This document shows, piece after piece, positions 8,181-17,120 of a stretch of DNA of 64,000 bases (position 1 is its first letter; the number at the start of each line of letters is the position of its first letter). The notes under the pieces were generated by a model. The model did not search any database. It worked only from the letters and a program-made list of their open reading frames with translations, and was not told the DNA's origin. A program made the translations under genes and the position numbers. Source of the stretch: Prosthecobacter sp. (lineage in GTDB: Bacteria; Verrucomicrobiota; Verrucomicrobiia; Verrucomicrobiales; Verrucomicrobiaceae). The DNA lies in the NCBI GenBank assembly GCA_017853885.1, contig JAFMIR010000013.1:1-64000 (forward strand). The letters run 5' to 3'.

Positions 8181-8383
8181 TGAACACGGAAAAGGACACT
8201 ACTTGGCTAGAAGACTTTCTTCCGCTAATGCGCTGCCCGGACACGCAGCAGCCAATTCGCCGTGCAACGGCAGAAGAATGCGCGAAGCATGGTGTCGAAG
8301 CCGCACTCATCACTGAGGACGGCACTCGCGTTTTCGTCATCGATGCGGGCATTCCGATTCTGCTGCCATCATCAGCTTCGTAG
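8180..8383 (+). CDS. Trm112/UPF0434-like small protein
   Basis: A 67-residue protein starting at the A of the moeB stop codon (TGATG). It has the layout of the Trm112p/YcaR family: LPLMRCPDTQQPI near the N-terminus, then a beta-rich part ending IDAGIPILLP. Only part of the zinc-binding pattern remains, as is usual in bacterial members. Trm112 proteins partner methyltransferases in eukaryotes; the bacterial role is unclear. The overlap implies co-translation with the E1-like enzyme. Its last 12 nt overlap the end of the convergent NUDIX gene. Confidence 0.7.
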   Translation: MNTEKDTTWLEDFLPLMRCPDTQQPIRRATAEECAKHGVEAALITEDGTRVFVIDAGIPILLPSSAS

Positions 8384-8758
8384 CATCTCAACCACCGGCA
8401 GATCCGCCGGAGCCATGTTGTAGCTGGAAAGCTCCTCCAGAGTGACCCAGGCCAACTCAGAGTGTTCGTGCGCATGTGGTTCAGCACTCGACTCAGCGAG
8501 TTCGCATTCGAATGGAATCAGCTGGATGCTGCCCCAGTCGTAAGTGTGCTGGCAGGGTGGCAGGGAGCGGGTGATGCGGACATCGCAGCCCAACTCTTCC
8601 TTAAATTCGCGGCAAAGCGCGTCTGCAGATGCTTCACCGGGCTCCACTTTGCCCCCTGGAAACTCCCACAGGCCACCGAGTTTCTTCCCCTCGGGACGAC
8701 GGGCAATCATAACGGTCTCTCCGCGCTTTAAAATGGCACACACAACATCCACAGGCAT
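8372..8758 (-). CDS. MutT-like NUDIX hydrolase
   Basis: The ORF extends to 8830, but MPVDVVCAILKRGETVMIARRP starting at 8758 begins directly with the first strand of the fold, giving about 128 residues, the usual MutT size. The Nudix box is complete: GGKVEPGEASADALCREFKEELG matches GX5EX7REUXEEXGU. The preceding GLWEFPGGK and the 8-oxo-dGTPase-like layout suggest cleaning of oxidised nucleotides, although a related (deoxy)nucleotide pyrophosphatase is possible. It is convergent with the Trm112-like gene. Confidence 0.88.
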   Translation of the reverse strand: MPVDVVCAILKRGETVMIARRPEGKKLGGLWEFPGGKVEPGEASADALCREFKEELGCDVRITRSLPPCQHTYDWGSIQLIPFECELAESSAEPHAHEHSELAWVTLEELSSYNMAPADLPVVEMLRS

Positions 8759-9017
8759 ACGGCGCACCCTGCCAACGTTCCGCTTAGATGCAATGAGAGC
8801 CGAGCAGCTCCCGTCTCCGCCCAACTCCATGGCAGGTTTTGGCAGCCAACCTTAACAGGTTAACTGTCCATCACTCTCAAGAACCAGAGACGAAGGCTTG
8901 CGCCCATAGCACCTGTATAAATGTTGGATGTGAGGGGCGCTTCTGTTCATAGAAAGGCCGCATTTCTTGCCGTTGTCTCGCTTCCGCAAAGCCATTCAGC
9001 ACTGTTTCACGAGAAAT

Positions 9018-10463
9018 CTACTTCCGGCGGTTGAGCGTGTAATAAGCCATGCGGTGCCAGAGCGATGCCCCGTGTTTCGATTTCAGGTTGGGAAGTTCGA
9101 ATTCATGCACGTAGCCTTCGCGGAGATTGGCGATGGTCACGTCGAGGCTCTTGTCATCTTCGGAGAGCTTCACGTTGCTAATTTGCAGAGGTTTGGCATC
9201 AACCTCTTCGCCACCGTATTTGCTTTGGAAGGGGTACGTGTAGCTCTGTCCGGTGAGTTGGCCAAGGGAGGCCTTTTCCACCGGCAGGGTGAAGGTGAAG
9301 CGGAAACCGGTCTTGGTGAGTTCGAGCTTTTGCACATCAAACGGCGTCTTTTTCGACCAAACGATTTTTTGCAGACCGAAGGGGCGGTTGCCTTTGCTGT
9401 TCCAGCCACGGTTCGACTCACCAACCACCAGCGAGCCATCTGGAAGGAAAGCGAGCGCGAGCGCGGCACATTGCAGGCCTTCGATGAAGGGAAAACACGC
9501 GCCTTGATACTCACCGCCGACTTTTTCAAGGAAGACTCGGTTCACCCCACTGAGCACGAATTCGCCTACAAAGAGCTGCTTTGTGAAAGGTCCGAATTTA
9601 CCATCACTACGGTCGCAGGCGATTCCGGTGGCGCTCTGGCCCATTTTCACATACGGCAGCCAAACGGCGGGTGGGCAGTAGCCGGGCACGGTTTTGATTG
9701 CCTCGGCCACGGTGATGCCGTCGGGCTGCTTCGGCTGGATTTTCACCGATGAATCCAAGCGCATGGCATCAGGAATAGAGTCGGCATGACCAAAGTAGGC
9801 GCCTTTTTTCGCGTGGAAGATGGGCGTAGTCGGCATCCAGTTGCCCTGCTGGTCGGAGATGAAGATATCGCCTTCGAAATTCGTGCCGATGCCACATGGA
9901 CTACGGAAGCCGGCGCACCAAGGCTCCCATTTGCCATCCGGCGAAGTACGCACCATCCAGCCGCGCCAAAGCGCGTGCTTTTCACTCTCGCCCGCGCCTT
10001 TCCAGCCTTTGCCCATGCTGGCGTTGAGGCTGGTGAAGAGGTTGCCGCCTTGGTCGATGACGGGACCATAAGCGTATTCGTGGTAGTTGCCGCTCACTCC
10101 CCATCCGGTGGCGGCGGTGAGGTATTCATCGGCGGTGCCGTCGCCATCGGTATCGCGGATCTTCGTGACCTCCGAACGCTGCGTGGCGTAAAGCGCTCCA
10201 TCATGAAACACAAGACCGAGGATCTCATGCAGGCCGCTGGCGAAGCGCTGAAAACCTTTTTCTCCTTCCAGCCAGATCTCGCCTTTGCGCAAAGCGACGG
10301 CGAGCTTGCCGTTTGGCATGACTGCAAGGCCGCTGGATTCGAAATTCACGCCTGCGGGCAAGTCATAGGTCTTGATGCGATAGGGAACATCGGCGGGCAG
10401 CACAGTGCAAAGGCACTGAAAACTGAGAATGGAAAAAGGAAGGCTGAAAATGGCTTTCACCAT
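9018..10463 (-). CDS. PVC-type membrane-bound dehydrogenase-like beta-propeller protein
   Basis: A 481-residue exported protein (signal peptide up to about FQCLCTVLPA). It resembles the beta-propeller sugar-dehydrogenase-like proteins of planctomycetes and verrucomicrobia: repeated blade ends such as GLAVMPNGKLAVALRKGEIW, RDTDGDGTADEYL (a calcium-loop-like stretch), CAGFRSPCGIG, and SDQQGNWMPTTPI. The C-terminal ~100 residues look like an added beta domain. No haem CxxCH is present, so electrons would pass to another protein, most simply the five-heme cytochrome upstream. Its start overlaps that gene's stop by 7 nt, so the two are coupled. The substrate is unknown; glucose/aldose type is a family guess. 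Confidence 0.75.
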   Translation of the reverse strand: MVKAIFSLPFSILSFQCLCTVLPADVPYRIKTYDLPAGVNFESSGLAVMPNGKLAVALRKGEIWLEGEKGFQRFASGLHEILGLVFHDGALYATQRSEVTKIRDTDGDGTADEYLTAATGWGVSGNYHEYAYGPVIDQGGNLFTSLNASMGKGWKGAGESEKHALWRGWMVRTSPDGKWEPWCAGFRSPCGIGTNFEGDIFISDQQGNWMPTTPIFHAKKGAYFGHADSIPDAMRLDSSVKIQPKQPDGITVAEAIKTVPGYCPPAVWLPYVKMGQSATGIACDRSDGKFGPFTKQLFVGEFVLSGVNRVFLEKVGGEYQGACFPFIEGLQCAALALAFLPDGSLVVGESNRGWNSKGNRPFGLQKIVWSKKTPFDVQKLELTKTGFRFTFTLPVEKASLGQLTGQSYTYPFQSKYGGEEVDAKPLQISNVKLSEDDKSLDVTIANLREGYVHEFELPNLKSKHGASLWHRMAYYTLNRRK

Positions 10464-12532
10464 GACACGACCTCCTTCGTTTGTTTGCCGTTGGTTTTGA
10501 TCATGCGCTCAAAGTGGTCTCCAGCGGGTTTGAGCGTGTCTTCGATTTGCTGACCTTTTTCGCGGTAGAGGAAAGTGGGAATGCCGTCTTTGCCAACCCG
10601 ATAGCCTCCAAAGAGGCGTTCGCTACTGGTGGGTGGGAGTTGTTTCAACTCGGTGCCGAGCGGTTTGATCGGGGGCATGGCGCGATCCTGCCAGTTGCTC
10701 ATGGCATCGAGAAAGCGGCCTTTCCAGACCAGCGCCCAGCGACTCGTTTTAGCATCGAAAGCCGCATTAATACCGCCGGGAAAACCGACGCCGATGGCGT
10801 GCGTGCCAACGCCTTCGATGAAGCTGCGGAAGACAATCGGCCTGTCGGTGGGCTTGAGCTCAAAGTCCGCAGCGGAGGCAAGACCTTCCGGCAAAGGCTG
10901 TCCTTCGACCTCCCGCAGGTAGGTCCAGATGCTTTCGATGTCTTTGTCGGCCGTCTTGCGACCGACAAACATCGGCGGCATGACCGTGCCGGGTTGCGTG
11001 AGCTGCGGATTGAGCAACAGTTCTTTAAAATATTCGGGCTGAAGCCGGCCCACAGTGTGCGTGAGTCGAATGACGGGCGGGCCGAGTGATTTGCGATCCT
11101 TCAATCCGTGGCACGACACACAAGCGAGGCCCGTAGCACCGAGCAGTTTCCGGCCAAGCTCGGCACGATGATGTTTTTCGAGGCCGCTGATATCGATCTT
11201 TATGGGTTTGGCCGGTTTATCCGCCATGCTGAAGGCGCTGATAAGCATCTCTGTCTGCGCCTGACCGAAGTTCGGCATACGTGTATCCATATAAGGCCTC
11301 ACGCTGCCATTTTGACCCCAGAGGATTTTTTCAAACCAGCCACGCGTGAGCTTGCGGCCGACCTTGTCGAGGTTGGGTGGCAGATGCGCAAGTTCACCGA
11401 GCGATTCGGAGGTGGGATCGTTTACACCGAAATACTGGGCACGTGAATCTTCGGGGCCTCCCTTGCCATCGCGATCGTGGCAGGCATAGCAGTTCAGGCG
11501 TGACATCTGCCAGTCGATCTGCTGCTGCGCGCTGAGTTTAGGTGCGGGTTTCTGGATCTCCGACAGCGCGAGACGCAGTGCACGTTTTTGGAGTTCGTTC
11601 AAATCGAAGCGGGGGGTGCCGGTGGGTTGTTTTTCGGCGAGGCAGCCTGCATCGGTTTGAGTCAGATGGGTCAGGCTTGTCGCACTTTTCTGGCCAGTTT
11701 GGTGGCAGGCGATACAGTTCATGGAGGCGAAAAGCTGTTTACCCTTCTCGATGCCCTGTTTCGGGATCTTCAGTGCGGCGCGAGCATTGGCTTTTTCAGC
11801 GATGCGACCCATGTGGAGGTAGGCGGCCAGATCGGATGCTTCCTGCTCGCTGAGACGCATGTCTGGCATTCGACCGGCCGCTCGGACATGCAGTGGATTC
11901 CTCAAAAAGGCAGCCAGCGCGTTGAATTCATAGGCGTCGGCCAATGCTATGGGCACGGATGCATTTCCCGGTTTTTCGACTTCAGCATCGGCTGGCACCT
12001 TCGGGGGCCGCACATCAAGCGCAGGCTCGTGACAGGCCACGCAGCCGACTTTGTGATACAGCTCCTTGCCGCGTTCGGCATCGCCCGCGGGCATTTTCGG
12101 CGTTTCGGCCTTCAATGATGCCAGATACTCCACCAGCGCTTCGACCTTCTCGTCATCGCCTTCTTCACCGGCGAAGAGTCCCGGCATCTGGGTGCCTTTC
12201 TTGCGATGCTGCGGGCTGCGAATCATGAGCCATAAAGTGTCTTCATCCAGCCTTGAGCCCACAGCGCTCAAATCGGGAGCAGGTTTCGGCATGAGCCGCT
12301 CCTGCCAAGCTTTTGGCGCTGAATGGCAGGCCATGCAATTCAGCTCCGCCAGCAAAAGCAGTCCACCAGTGACAAGATGCTCATCTGGATCCTCAGGCAG
12401 GTTGAACTGGTCGAAGTTAAACACGTAAGCGTGATCGATCGGTTCCGCCTGGAGCGGGTGCGCGTGCGAAACCGAGTGGATCGACCCGATCCCCCCGAAG
12501 AATGCCATCATGATCTGGAATGAGCAGCGCAT
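10457..12532 (-). CDS. Secreted five-heme c-type cytochrome
   Basis: A 691-residue protein with five CxxCH sites, in order CMACH, CVACH, CIACH, CYACH and CVSCH, spread over roughly the first 460 residues, so several fused cytochrome c domains. Distal Met ligands are plausible in QMPGLF, RMPDMR and VMPPMF. The last ~180 residues are haem-free and resemble the beta-rich tail seen in PVC oxidoreductases. The N-terminus is hydrophobic, consistent with periplasmic export; the first Met may not be the real start. It overlaps the downstream dehydrogenase-like gene by 7 nt, suggesting an electron-acceptor/dehydrogenase pair. Confidence 0.85.
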   Translation of the reverse strand: MRCSFQIMMAFFGGIGSIHSVSHAHPLQAEPIDHAYVFNFDQFNLPEDPDEHLVTGGLLLLAELNCMACHSAPKAWQERLMPKPAPDLSAVGSRLDEDTLWLMIRSPQHRKKGTQMPGLFAGEEGDDEKVEALVEYLASLKAETPKMPAGDAERGKELYHKVGCVACHEPALDVRPPKVPADAEVEKPGNASVPIALADAYEFNALAAFLRNPLHVRAAGRMPDMRLSEQEASDLAAYLHMGRIAEKANARAALKIPKQGIEKGKQLFASMNCIACHQTGQKSATSLTHLTQTDAGCLAEKQPTGTPRFDLNELQKRALRLALSEIQKPAPKLSAQQQIDWQMSRLNCYACHDRDGKGGPEDSRAQYFGVNDPTSESLGELAHLPPNLDKVGRKLTRGWFEKILWGQNGSVRPYMDTRMPNFGQAQTEMLISAFSMADKPAKPIKIDISGLEKHHRAELGRKLLGATGLACVSCHGLKDRKSLGPPVIRLTHTVGRLQPEYFKELLLNPQLTQPGTVMPPMFVGRKTADKDIESIWTYLREVEGQPLPEGLASAADFELKPTDRPIVFRSFIEGVGTHAIGVGFPGGINAAFDAKTSRWALVWKGRFLDAMSNWQDRAMPPIKPLGTELKQLPPTSSERLFGGYRVGKDGIPTFLYREKGQQIEDTLKPAGDHFERMIKTNGKQTKEVVSW

Positions 12533-12538
12533 GCTGGT

Positions 12539-13114
12539 TCAAATGCCCATTTTTGTTCGCTCAGCATCCAAGGCAGCAATCCAAGGACCGACGAAATGGC
12601 CGCTGTCATGATACGTGCGTCCAGAATACATGTGCTGGTCGATCACGCACGGTTCGTTGACGTAGATGCCGCCGCAGATTTCGAGGTCGAACTTGCACTT
12701 CGCGACGGTGGCCATGCGCAGGCCTTTGACGATGTCAGCTCGGGCGGGGATCTCCACGCCATGGCAGACACTGGCACAGGGCTTCTTTTGATCCCAGAAC
12801 CACTTCGTGATGCGCAGGAGATCGGCGTCCTCGCGGATGTATTCTGGCGCGCGACCGCCGCTGAAGAAGATACCCACGTACTCTTCGGGCTTGATGTCTT
12901 TGAACGCGATGTCTGCATCAATGCTGTAACCTTCCCACTCCTTCGTGATGGTCCAGCCTGGCTTTACCTCATGCAACACCATCTGGTACTTCCGTTTTTC
13001 CGGCGCGGCGACAATGGGCTTGTAGCCTCCCTCAATGAGGCGGTAGTAGGGGTAGAGCGTGTCAACAGTCTCGGTGGCGTCACCGACGATGAGGAGGACT
13101 TTGGCTTCGGGCAT
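12539..13114 (-). CDS. DJ-1/PfpI family protein
   Basis: Starting at MPEAKVLLIVGDATE (13114) gives 191 residues, the normal family length; the ORF-track start 11 codons earlier adds a non-family tail. The glutamine-amidotransferase-like fold is visible: N-terminal strand KVLLIVGD, the Glu in GDATETVDT, GIFFSGGRAPEY, and the nucleophile elbow ASVCHG with the reactive Cys. Family members include proteases, glyoxalases and deglycases; which applies here is not decidable. No signal peptide. It lies 6 nt upstream of the five-heme cytochrome gene on the same strand, so it may be the first gene of that operon. Confidence 0.85.
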   Translation of the reverse strand: MPEAKVLLIVGDATETVDTLYPYYRLIEGGYKPIVAAPEKRKYQMVLHEVKPGWTITKEWEGYSIDADIAFKDIKPEEYVGIFFSGGRAPEYIREDADLLRITKWFWDQKKPCASVCHGVEIPARADIVKGLRMATVAKCKFDLEICGGIYVNEPCVIDQHMYSGRTYHDSGHFVGPWIAALDAERTKMGI

Positions 13115-13214
13115 GGTGAGTAGAGTGGTGGAGTTTGGGAGTATCAAGGGGATTACGAGTGCGATGAGGCAGCTTCATTCAGACTTTGCGCTGTGCTTTG
13201 CAGCTAATGCGGCA

Positions 13215-14108
13215 TCAGGCAGCCACTCGCAGCCGGAATGGAGCGGCTCGAAACTCCACGGACGGACCGAGGCCCGTGATTAGCTCGCCGTCGAGCTCAA
13301 CGGGCAGGTCGCAGCCGTCATGGGACGAGACGGTGAAGGCAGCGGCCTGCATGCAGTCGAGGTATTCGCTCTGCGAGTAGCCTTCGTCCAAGAGGCGGCG
13401 GAAGAGTTGAAGAAACTCCATGCCTCCAAGGCCGCGAAAGATGATGAGGTCGAGCTTTCCATCAGCGTTTGAGGCATCTCGAAAAAGCGGGAAGGCTCCC
13501 CCGTAATGACGACCGTTGCCGATGAGCACCACGGTGCCGAGCAGCGGAGGTTTGCCCGGAATCTGAACGCTGAGCAATGGCGGTGGGCGCATAAGCACAT
13601 TCACTGCGCTCATCACGTAGCTCAGCGGTCCGAATTTCTTCTTTTGCTCCCACGAAGTCTCCTGAACAATCTGCGCATCGAGTCCCACGCCACCGAGTTG
13701 GATGAAAAAGTGCTCATTAGCCTGCCAGAGGTCGATTTCCTTGCACGAATTATTGGATATCCGCTCCCAGCAGTCTTTCAAATGGCGTCCGGCGAGTCGG
13801 AGTTCGATCGAGAACACGTTCATCGTGCCAAGCGGCAGCACGCCCAGCGCGGTGTGCGCTGCGCCAACAGGTCGCCGTGAATTGGAGCGGCAGAGTCCCT
13901 GCAAAACTTCGTTCATCGTGCCATCACCCCCCGCGGCCACGATGAGTTCATGGCCCTCGTCGGCGAGTGCCTCCGCGATTGTCGCGGCATCTCCGGGGCA
14001 GGTCGTCAAATGAAGCTCCGGCTCAGGTGAGAGTGCGCGCAGCGCATTCTCCAATGCGGCTGCCCTAGTGCTGCGAGCAGCGGGATTTAAAATGATCGGA
14101 ATCGACAT
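13215..14108 (-). CDS. Diacylglycerol/lipid kinase family protein (YegS-like)
   Basis: A 297-residue cytoplasmic kinase of the DAGK/sphingosine-kinase catalytic family. The nucleotide-binding signature AAGGDGTMNEVLQGL is at about residues 57-71, followed by LGVLPLGTMNVFS. The C-terminal domain begins around NGRHYGGAFPLFRDA. It should phosphorylate a lipid such as diacylglycerol or phosphatidylglycerol. It opens with IPIILNPAARSTRAA, as expected for the family. It is upstream of the DJ-1 gene with about 100 bp between, so co-transcription is possible but not obvious. Confidence 0.88.
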   Translation of the reverse strand: MSIPIILNPAARSTRAAALENALRALSPEPELHLTTCPGDAATIAEALADEGHELIVAAGGDGTMNEVLQGLCRSNSRRPVGAAHTALGVLPLGTMNVFSIELRLAGRHLKDCWERISNNSCKEIDLWQANEHFFIQLGGVGLDAQIVQETSWEQKKKFGPLSYVMSAVNVLMRPPPLLSVQIPGKPPLLGTVVLIGNGRHYGGAFPLFRDASNADGKLDLIIFRGLGGMEFLQLFRRLLDEGYSQSEYLDCMQAAAFTVSSHDGCDLPVELDGELITGLGPSVEFRAAPFRLRVAA

Positions 14109-14159
14109 TCAGCACACAGAATGGCGGCCGCAGCGCAGCCTTCCAGCAACAATTCGTTC

Positions 14160-14648
14160 TCAAGGAAGCGCCCCAGGTTCACCACGCAAGAGCTGGGAGC
14201 CGTTGAAGCGTTCATTCGGTCGAAACAGGTAGCCGGGTTTATCGCTCACGAGCTTGTGGCTGCGCAGGACGAACTCTGGCAACACCATGTTGCTATTCGG
14301 ATCGAACACCTTGCGGCCGCTGAACTCACCTGTGACATGATATTCGTAGTTGTGATTGAACCCGTAGGCCGGCCCGCTGTCGGGCTGCTCAGGCAACCGG
14401 TCCGGTATTTTGCAGAAGCGCTCATTGATGATGACCAGACGGGACCTGTCCCATGACTCCCCGGGGCGGCGCAGATAACCCCAGAAATGCGTGTGATCGA
14501 TGTGGAAACGTCTTGCCACGTAGTAATCACCACGTGGCTCGGCGGCGATCGCTGCCCGGCGCTGCGCCTCCAGCTCAGCATGACGCGCGGAAGAAGCGCA
14601 GCCGCTGAGCAAGCAGGCGGCAAGGAGCAAAAAATATCGAGGAGGCAT
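14160..14648 (-). CDS. Hypothetical lipoprotein
   Basis: Choosing the ATG at 14648 gives MPPRYFLLLAACLLSGCASS, a clean lipoprotein signal with lipobox LLSGC and an acylated Cys at about residue 17; total 162 residues. The mature part has no family I recognise. It contains GDYYVARRFHIDHTHFWGYLRRPGESW and a YGFNHNYEYHVTGEFSG stretch, suggesting a beta-rich periplasmic domain. It is divergent from the pseudouridine synthase, with 52 bp between starts. Confidence 0.7.
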   Translation of the reverse strand: MPPRYFLLLAACLLSGCASSARHAELEAQRRAAIAAEPRGDYYVARRFHIDHTHFWGYLRRPGESWDRSRLVIINERFCKIPDRLPEQPDSGPAYGFNHNYEYHVTGEFSGRKVFDPNSNMVLPEFVLRSHKLVSDKPGYLFRPNERFNGSQLLRGEPGALP

Positions 14649-14700
14649 GCGAGCTAACATTGAACATCGAAGAGTGAACATTCAACATGGAACCTGCCAC

Positions 14701-15414
14701 ATGAAACTGGACCGCCTGATCGCGAAACACCGTCAGATGGGTCGCACGGCCGCGCTGCGAGCCATCGCGACCAGTCGGGTAAGGGTCAACAATGTCGTGA
14801 CGACTGATGGTCATGCGGAGGTGGATCGTTTCTGCGCCGTGATGCTGGATGAGGAGCCCGTGCAGAGCGCTGAGCGCGGGCTTTACCTCATCATGCACAA
14901 GCCCGTCGGCTGGCTGAGTGCCACGAAGGATGCACAGCATCCCACCGTGCTCGATTGGATCGACGATCCGGATAAACACACGCTGCATCTCGCCGGTCGG
15001 CTGGACCGAAACACCTCCGGCCTGCTCATCCTGACGAATGACGGCGCCTGGTCCAAGCGGCTCATGGCGTCTGATTTCAAGGTGCCGAAGGTTTACCACG
15101 TTGAAACCGATGTGCCCGTGCCTCCTGAGGCTGTCGAGGCTTTCCAACGCGGCTTCTACTTTCACACGGAAGACATCACAACCTTGCCCGCCAAGCTCGA
15201 CATCCTAGGCGGGTGTCTGGCCCGGGTCACGCTGCATGAAGGGCGTTATCATCAAGTGAAGCGCATGTTTCACCGCGTCGGCTGCCGTGTGATCGTGCTG
15301 CATCGTGAGAGCGTGGGGGCGCTGTGCCTGCCGGAGGATTTGAAGCCAGGCGAATGGCGATCTATGTCCGAAGCAGAGCGTCAGTCAGCGCTTGCTTCAT
15401 CGGCTGCAGCTTGA
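14701..15414 (+). CDS. rsuA: RsuA-type 16S rRNA pseudouridine synthase
   Basis: Starting at MKLDRLIAKHRQMGR gives 237 residues. The N-terminal S4-like RNA-binding domain is followed by the RsuA/RluB/E/F catalytic domain with AGRLDRNTSGLLILTNDG, which holds the catalytic Asp in RLD. The later EGRYHQVKRMFHRVGCRV motif is also typical. RsuA isomerises U516 in 16S rRNA; RluE or RluF specificity cannot be excluded. The 3' end overlaps the convergent CorC-like gene by 34 nt, which is unusually long. Confidence 0.9.
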   Translation: MKLDRLIAKHRQMGRTAALRAIATSRVRVNNVVTTDGHAEVDRFCAVMLDEEPVQSAERGLYLIMHKPVGWLSATKDAQHPTVLDWIDDPDKHTLHLAGRLDRNTSGLLILTNDGAWSKRLMASDFKVPKVYHVETDVPVPPEAVEAFQRGFYFHTEDITTLPAKLDILGGCLARVTLHEGRYHQVKRMFHRVGCRVIVLHRESVGALCLPEDLKPGEWRSMSEAERQSALASSAAA

Positions 15415-16760
15415 GCAAGCTTCCGGAAATGAAGCTGCATCACACGCCGCTGATCGGCCTTGGTGGTGGTGACTTCGTAATCTTCGATGGTGACTTTTTC
15501 GCCGGGTTTAGGCAGGTGGCCGAGCAAATGAGTGACGTAGCCGCCGATGGTGGTGACCTCGTCGCTATCCAAGTCAATGCCGGCGTGCTTGGCGAGCTCG
15601 TAGAGATTAAAGGTCCCTTCGACGGTGAATTCGGATTCGTTGATGCGGCGGAACTCGCTGATCTCGTGGTCGAACTCGTCCTGGATATCGCCGACAATCT
15701 CTTCGAGCACGTTGTCGAGCGTGACAACGCCGACAGCGCCGCCGAATTCATCGACGGCGAGCACGAAGTGGACGTGCTTGTCGAGACAGAAGCGCAGGAG
15801 CTTGTCGATCGGCATCAACTCAGGAACCATGTGCAGCTCGCGCTTGATTTTACGTAGGTCAGGCTGCGGTTTGCCGACGAGGGCGAGCAGGTCTTTGATA
15901 TGAATGATGCCGATGGCTTGGTCGAGGTGGCCTTCCACGAGAGGGTAACGTGTGTGCTTGCTGTCGATGGCGACTTTGAGGTTCGCCTCGAAGCTGTCAT
16001 CGGCATCGAGGGAGACGACCGTGTTGCGCGGCGTCATGACATCGCGAGCGCAGCGGTCATTGAGGGCGAGCGCATTGAGCAGGATGTCTTTTTCGGTCTC
16101 GGTGACCTCCTTGGACTTCTGGCTCTCGGCCACGATGTGCCGCAGCTCTTCTTCTGAGTGGGCGATCTCGTGCTCGGAGACGCTGGTGATGCCAAAGAGT
16201 CGCAGGACGAGGTTCGTGCTGTTGCTGAGCAGCCAGATGGCTGGGCGCGTGCAGACGTAAAAGAGGTGCAGCGGCCGGGCCACCCAGAGCGTGGCGGTGA
16301 GTGATTTGCGGATGGCGAGCACCTTCGGCGCCTGCTCACCAAATACGACGTGCATGTAGGTGACGAGAGCATACGCCACGAGGATGGAGGTAAGTCTAAC
16401 GGCTGCTTCGCTGTTCACGCCGAGCTTGAACAGGAGCGGCTGCAGCACGTTGGAGACATATGGCTCTCCGAAAATACCGAGCGCGATGGAGGTGAGAGTG
16501 ATGCCCAACTGGCCGGCGGAGAGGTAGGCGTCCAGATTGCGCGTGACCTGGCGTGCGAATCTCGCGCCGCGCACGCCGTCCTCAATGGCGGCCTGCATTT
16601 GGCTGTCACGCACTTTGACGATGGCAAACTCTGCGGCGACGAAGAAGGCGTTCAGCAGCACGATGGCTAAGATGATCGCTACCCGCCAGAAGTGGTAGGA
16701 GGCATCCGGCTGCCAGTCGTGGGCCAACTCGGCGGCGGCATTGGCGAGGAGAGGTGTCAT
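15381..16760 (-). CDS. CNNM/CorC/HlyC family membrane transporter
   Basis: A 459-residue protein with the domain order DUF21 (three to four membrane segments, about residues 20-205, including VLLNAFFVAAEFAIVKVR), two CBS domains (about 215-345, with DVMTPRNTVVSLD) and a C-terminal CorC/HlyC-associated domain. This is the CNNM magnesium/cobalt transporter layout, often misnamed hemolysin. The CBS pair would bind Mg-ATP and regulate transport. It starts at 16760, directly after the stop of the FmdB-like gene, so they form an operon. Its end overlaps rsuA antiparallel by 34 nt. Confidence 0.92.
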   Translation of the reverse strand: MTPLLANAAAELAHDWQPDASYHFWRVAIILAIVLLNAFFVAAEFAIVKVRDSQMQAAIEDGVRGARFARQVTRNLDAYLSAGQLGITLTSIALGIFGEPYVSNVLQPLLFKLGVNSEAAVRLTSILVAYALVTYMHVVFGEQAPKVLAIRKSLTATLWVARPLHLFYVCTRPAIWLLSNSTNLVLRLFGITSVSEHEIAHSEEELRHIVAESQKSKEVTETEKDILLNALALNDRCARDVMTPRNTVVSLDADDSFEANLKVAIDSKHTRYPLVEGHLDQAIGIIHIKDLLALVGKPQPDLRKIKRELHMVPELMPIDKLLRFCLDKHVHFVLAVDEFGGAVGVVTLDNVLEEIVGDIQDEFDHEISEFRRINESEFTVEGTFNLYELAKHAGIDLDSDEVTTIGGYVTHLLGHLPKPGEKVTIEDYEVTTTKADQRRVMQLHFRKLAQAAADEASAD

Positions 16761-17012
16761 TCAGAGCTTCTCGTAGCTGCCATCGCAGCGTTTCTCCAAG
16801 ATGGTGAATCCGGCCTTTTTGGCATCGGAAACGGAGAGCGGCTTGGTGTATTTGGGTGTGTTGAAGCCCGCCACAAGCTTCTTCACCGGTTTTTTGCAAA
16901 GAGGGCAGACCTCCAAAGGAGCGCGATCCATGGGACGGCGCAGGTCAAAACCCCTCCGGCAGGACGGGCAGCCTTTTTCGGGATCTTCCGCGATGTAGGA
17001 ATAAGTGGGCAT
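16761..17012 (-). CDS. FmdB-like zinc-ribbon protein
   Basis: Beginning at MPTYSYIAEDPEKGCPSCRRGF (17012) gives 83 residues and the normal FmdB/CxxC_CxxC_SSSS opening. Two CxxC knuckles (CPSC and CPLC) form a zinc ribbon. The family is thought to act as a small regulatory or nucleic-acid-binding module; no function is proven. The longer ORF-track start adds a Cys/His tail unlike the family. It is immediately upstream of the CorC-like gene (0 nt gap). Confidence 0.82.
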   Translation of the reverse strand: MPTYSYIAEDPEKGCPSCRRGFDLRRPMDRAPLEVCPLCKKPVKKLVAGFNTPKYTKPLSVSDAKKAGFTILEKRCDGSYEKL

Positions 17013-17061
17013 TGCTAAGCAGGGGCATGGATAGTACGAGGATAAGTCATGCCTCTGCATG

Positions 17062-17088
17062 AAAACGGCCCGGTTTTAGACCGGGCCG
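17062..17088 (-). terminator. Rho-independent terminator after rpsN
   Basis: CGGCCCGGT (17066-17074) pairs with ACCGGGCCG (17080-17088) around a TTTAG loop. In the minus-strand transcript the 9-bp GC-rich stem is followed by UUUU, 30 nt past the rpsN stop. Confidence 0.85.
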
Positions 17089-17120
17089 AACTTTGGAAAA
17101 CCAAAATCAAGACGTGCGGC

